Positions 62,013 to 64,000 of a stretch of DNA of 64,000 nt are shown in pieces. Numbering within the stretch: position 1 is the first letter of the stretch; every line of letters starts with the position of its first letter. The notes under the pieces are model-generated. The model was not told the DNA's origin, made no database searches, and saw nothing but the letters and a program-made list of their open reading frames with translations. Source of the stretch: Colius striatus (Eukaryota; Chordata; Aves; Coliiformes; Coliidae); assembly GCF_028858725.1 (NCBI RefSeq), contig NC_084759.1, positions 134,956,171 to 135,020,170 of the forward strand, written 5' to 3'. The translations under genes were made by a program, and so were the position numbers.

Positions 62013-64000
62013 CAAGCTTTCAATCAGTCACTATATTGGCATTGAAAGCTTTATTTTGAAAACTTTAAGCAGCAATACTGAATAAATAGACAGAATGATT
62101 GTTTTGTCATCTCCATACAACTGATGGCCTTCATCCAAAACATTAAAATACTGTAGCAAATAGAATAAACATGCATGTTTCAATGTTCTAAAAAAAAAAA
62201 AAAAGTGTAATATAAAAGTAACACTTTGACACTTATTTGAGTACAGTACAGACCATTAGAGACTATTTCCTGGAAAAAATATCTGAATACAATTTTGTTA
62301 TTTACATAGATCATTAAGGCCCAATTCACTCAAGTTAATGCACATCACAATTTATATGCTTCAAGATAACTCACTAAAGATTACAAGATCCTGGGTTTTT
62401 TTTGCTCATACTTGCATGACCCCAAATTCTCTAAAACAATGCAATACTCTTCAAGCTAAAAACAAGGCAATTATTGCCCCAAGAGGAGACTTTTACTTCA
62501 CTAAAGAATCTTTTCCCTCTTACCTCACAATGAAAGCATGTTTGCATATTGCTAATGCTAGTGGTAGTTCTTGTCTTCAAGAAATTCCTTTCAACTTGCT
62601 AGGGTTTGGAAAAGCAAGTCATCTCAAAGCTAACATACCATTTTCCAGAAGCAATTCAGGCACTTAGGAACCTAAGTCCCACTGAAAGGTAAGGGGAGGC
62701 AGGTTCCTAGCTGACTTTTCAGAGTGGGACTCAGGTTTCTCCCTTGTTTGGGCATTAATGTTTACCTTAGCCTTAACCTACAGGCTTTTCAAATGGTCAA
62801 CTCTCCCCCTGTCCCTTTTCCCATAACAACATAGCATCACCAGCAAGAAGAAACTGTATCCTCACAGATGAAGAGAGGTAATACAGTAAACTGTTGTTAG
62901 TAATAAATTACAGGAGTTCTCCATATAAATTCCCCATGCACTGGAAAATAGAGCTTGTGGTCAACTCTTCCAATTTTAATCATGCTACCCAGTAAATAGT
63001 ATGGCACTTTTAAAAATCAGTATGTGGAGCTTCCTTTCTGCTAATGCCCCGTAAGTAGGTTTGAAACACTTCTGAAAAAATGAGTTTTTCTACATTTGGA
63101 AAGAAAGAGTGAGGTTCTGCAGTTGATCAGAAGCAAAACTCTTAACACCTTAATGTGAGGAATTTTTGTAACTGTAATACATTGTTCAGTTCACATTTAA
63201 TGCAAGGGCATGCCACTTCGTTTTGGTTTATTTACAGAGAGGGTGAAACTGCTACAGAACTTTAGCCTGGGTGAAATTCAGTAAGCAAGAGGAGTATGGT
63301 GGGGGCAGGGGAATTTGTCAGTGTCTCACAAATGACAGGTTTGGATACCAAAGCCTCTCCTTTGCCACAAGAGTGGCTGAAGCTGTGAATGTTTTTCAAG
63401 TCACCTTGACATCTGCTCAAAGCCCTGACAAGGAGGGTCCACACAGTGCTGATGCTGTGATTGCTCCCAAGCCAGCTCCAGGATGGCCCCTCTGTCAAAC
63501 AGCTGCTGCAGTCAGCAGGTGCTATTTTTTAAACTTAAATGGCAAATTCCTTCCTTGATTCTATTACAAAGCCATAACTCAAGCCCTCCAAAGCTGCTCT
63601 TGCCCTTCTTTTTAATCCTTTTCCTCCTCCTTCCATCTTAAAGAAAAACCTGGCAGAGAAAGAGAGCAGTTTTTGAGGCGAGAGCCCAATTCAGCTCAAA
63701 CTGACATCTGTGGGAGATGGACCAGTCACAAAGCACGACAAAAACATGAGCTGGGTATACTGATCTGCCTTAAAAATATTTCATCTCAGTACAAGACTGA
63801 AACTGCAACAGGCTTTTCTTCGTGTTTCCCCTGACCCCCATGCAGCATAATTTGGGCCAGACTTTGCAAGGTGCTGAGTGCCTCAGTTCTCTAATATCAA
63901 GAGGTGCTGAAGATGCAAGATATCCACTGGAGAGGGCCATTTCATTTCTGTGAATTGAGCCCAGAATGTAAGGCATATATGCTCAAGTACCTTGGACAGA
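62013..64000 (-). other. Possible 3'UTR of a minus-strand gene (RASSF8 by synteny)
   Basis: The sequence is AT-rich, non-repetitive and without coding frames. It begins at a minus-strand AATAAA (62055-62050) followed on that strand by a T-rich stretch. In mammals, as I recall, RASSF8 lies beyond the 3' end of BHLHE41 in tail-to-tail orientation, so a RASSF8 3'UTR is expected somewhere here. No RASSF8 codons could be read, so the identity is inference only. Confidence 0.3.
62050..62055 (-). terminator. Minus-strand polyadenylation signal AATAAA with adjacent hairpin
   Basis: TTTATT on plus is AATAAA on minus. The last two A residues enter an exact 11-bp inverted repeat (62014-62024 and 62041-62051, 16-nt loop). 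A T-rich stretch follows on the minus strand at about 61994-61986. Confidence 0.4.

Noticed and set aside
60884-64000. RASSF8 coding exon at the right end
   Set aside because: Expected from synteny, but no codons matching the coiled-coil or C-terminus could be read on the minus strand. Only a possible 3'UTR is proposed.
1-64000. tRNA, rRNA, CRISPR array or bacterial-type operon
   Set aside because: No cloverleaf with matching A and B boxes, no regularly spaced repeats with spacers, and the sequence is clearly vertebrate.

Overview
This is a vertebrate chromosomal segment, almost certainly avian. It carries several 3' ends of CR1 LINEs (with the terminal ATTCTRTG-type motif) and two ERVL/ERV3-like solo LTRs, is otherwise repeat-poor, and holds two genes that can be matched residue by residue to known vertebrate proteins. 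It is a eukaryotic locus with introns, so most open reading frames in it are chance frames.

Left part (1-13.7 kb): the 5' portion of SSPN (sarcospan) on the minus strand. Coding exon 1 (13417-13746) and exon 2 (89-175) are present, with canonical splice sites around a 13.2 kb intron. The last exon lies beyond the left edge. The intron contains an inverted pair of CR1 tails, MIR-like relics and AT-rich stretches that look like candidate conserved elements.

Middle (13.8-40.8 kb): about 27 kb of intergenic DNA between divergently transcribed SSPN and BHLHE41. It holds CR1 fragments, one short solo LTR with a 5-bp target duplication, a MIR-like relic, a homeodomain-motif-rich block near 24.6 kb, and a few microsatellites. 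I recognise no gene in it.

BHLHE41 block (about 40.8-46.7 kb): a large CpG island with three CACGTG E-boxes, then a complete five-exon BHLHE41 (DEC2/SHARP1) gene on the plus strand (coding 42664-44977, 455 aa). A 3'UTR follows, ending near polyadenylation signals at 46544 and 46704. BHLHE41 is a circadian bHLH-Orange repressor that binds E-boxes, so the promoter E-boxes fit clock control and autoregulation.

Right part (46.7-64 kb): AT-rich non-coding DNA with candidate conserved elements, an orphan CpG island at about 51.3-52.3 kb carrying a perfect RFX X-box, and a second, full-length (965 bp) solo LTR of the same family as the one at 16.8 kb. At the right end is AT-rich sequence with minus-strand polyadenylation signals. 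From remembered mammalian synteny (RASSF8 / BHLHE41 / SSPN), this last part may be the 3' end of RASSF8, but no RASSF8 coding sequence is visible.

I found no evidence of a new multi-gene system. The observations most worth following are the orphan CpG island with X-box, the candidate enhancers, and the paired solo LTRs with a microhomology deletion.
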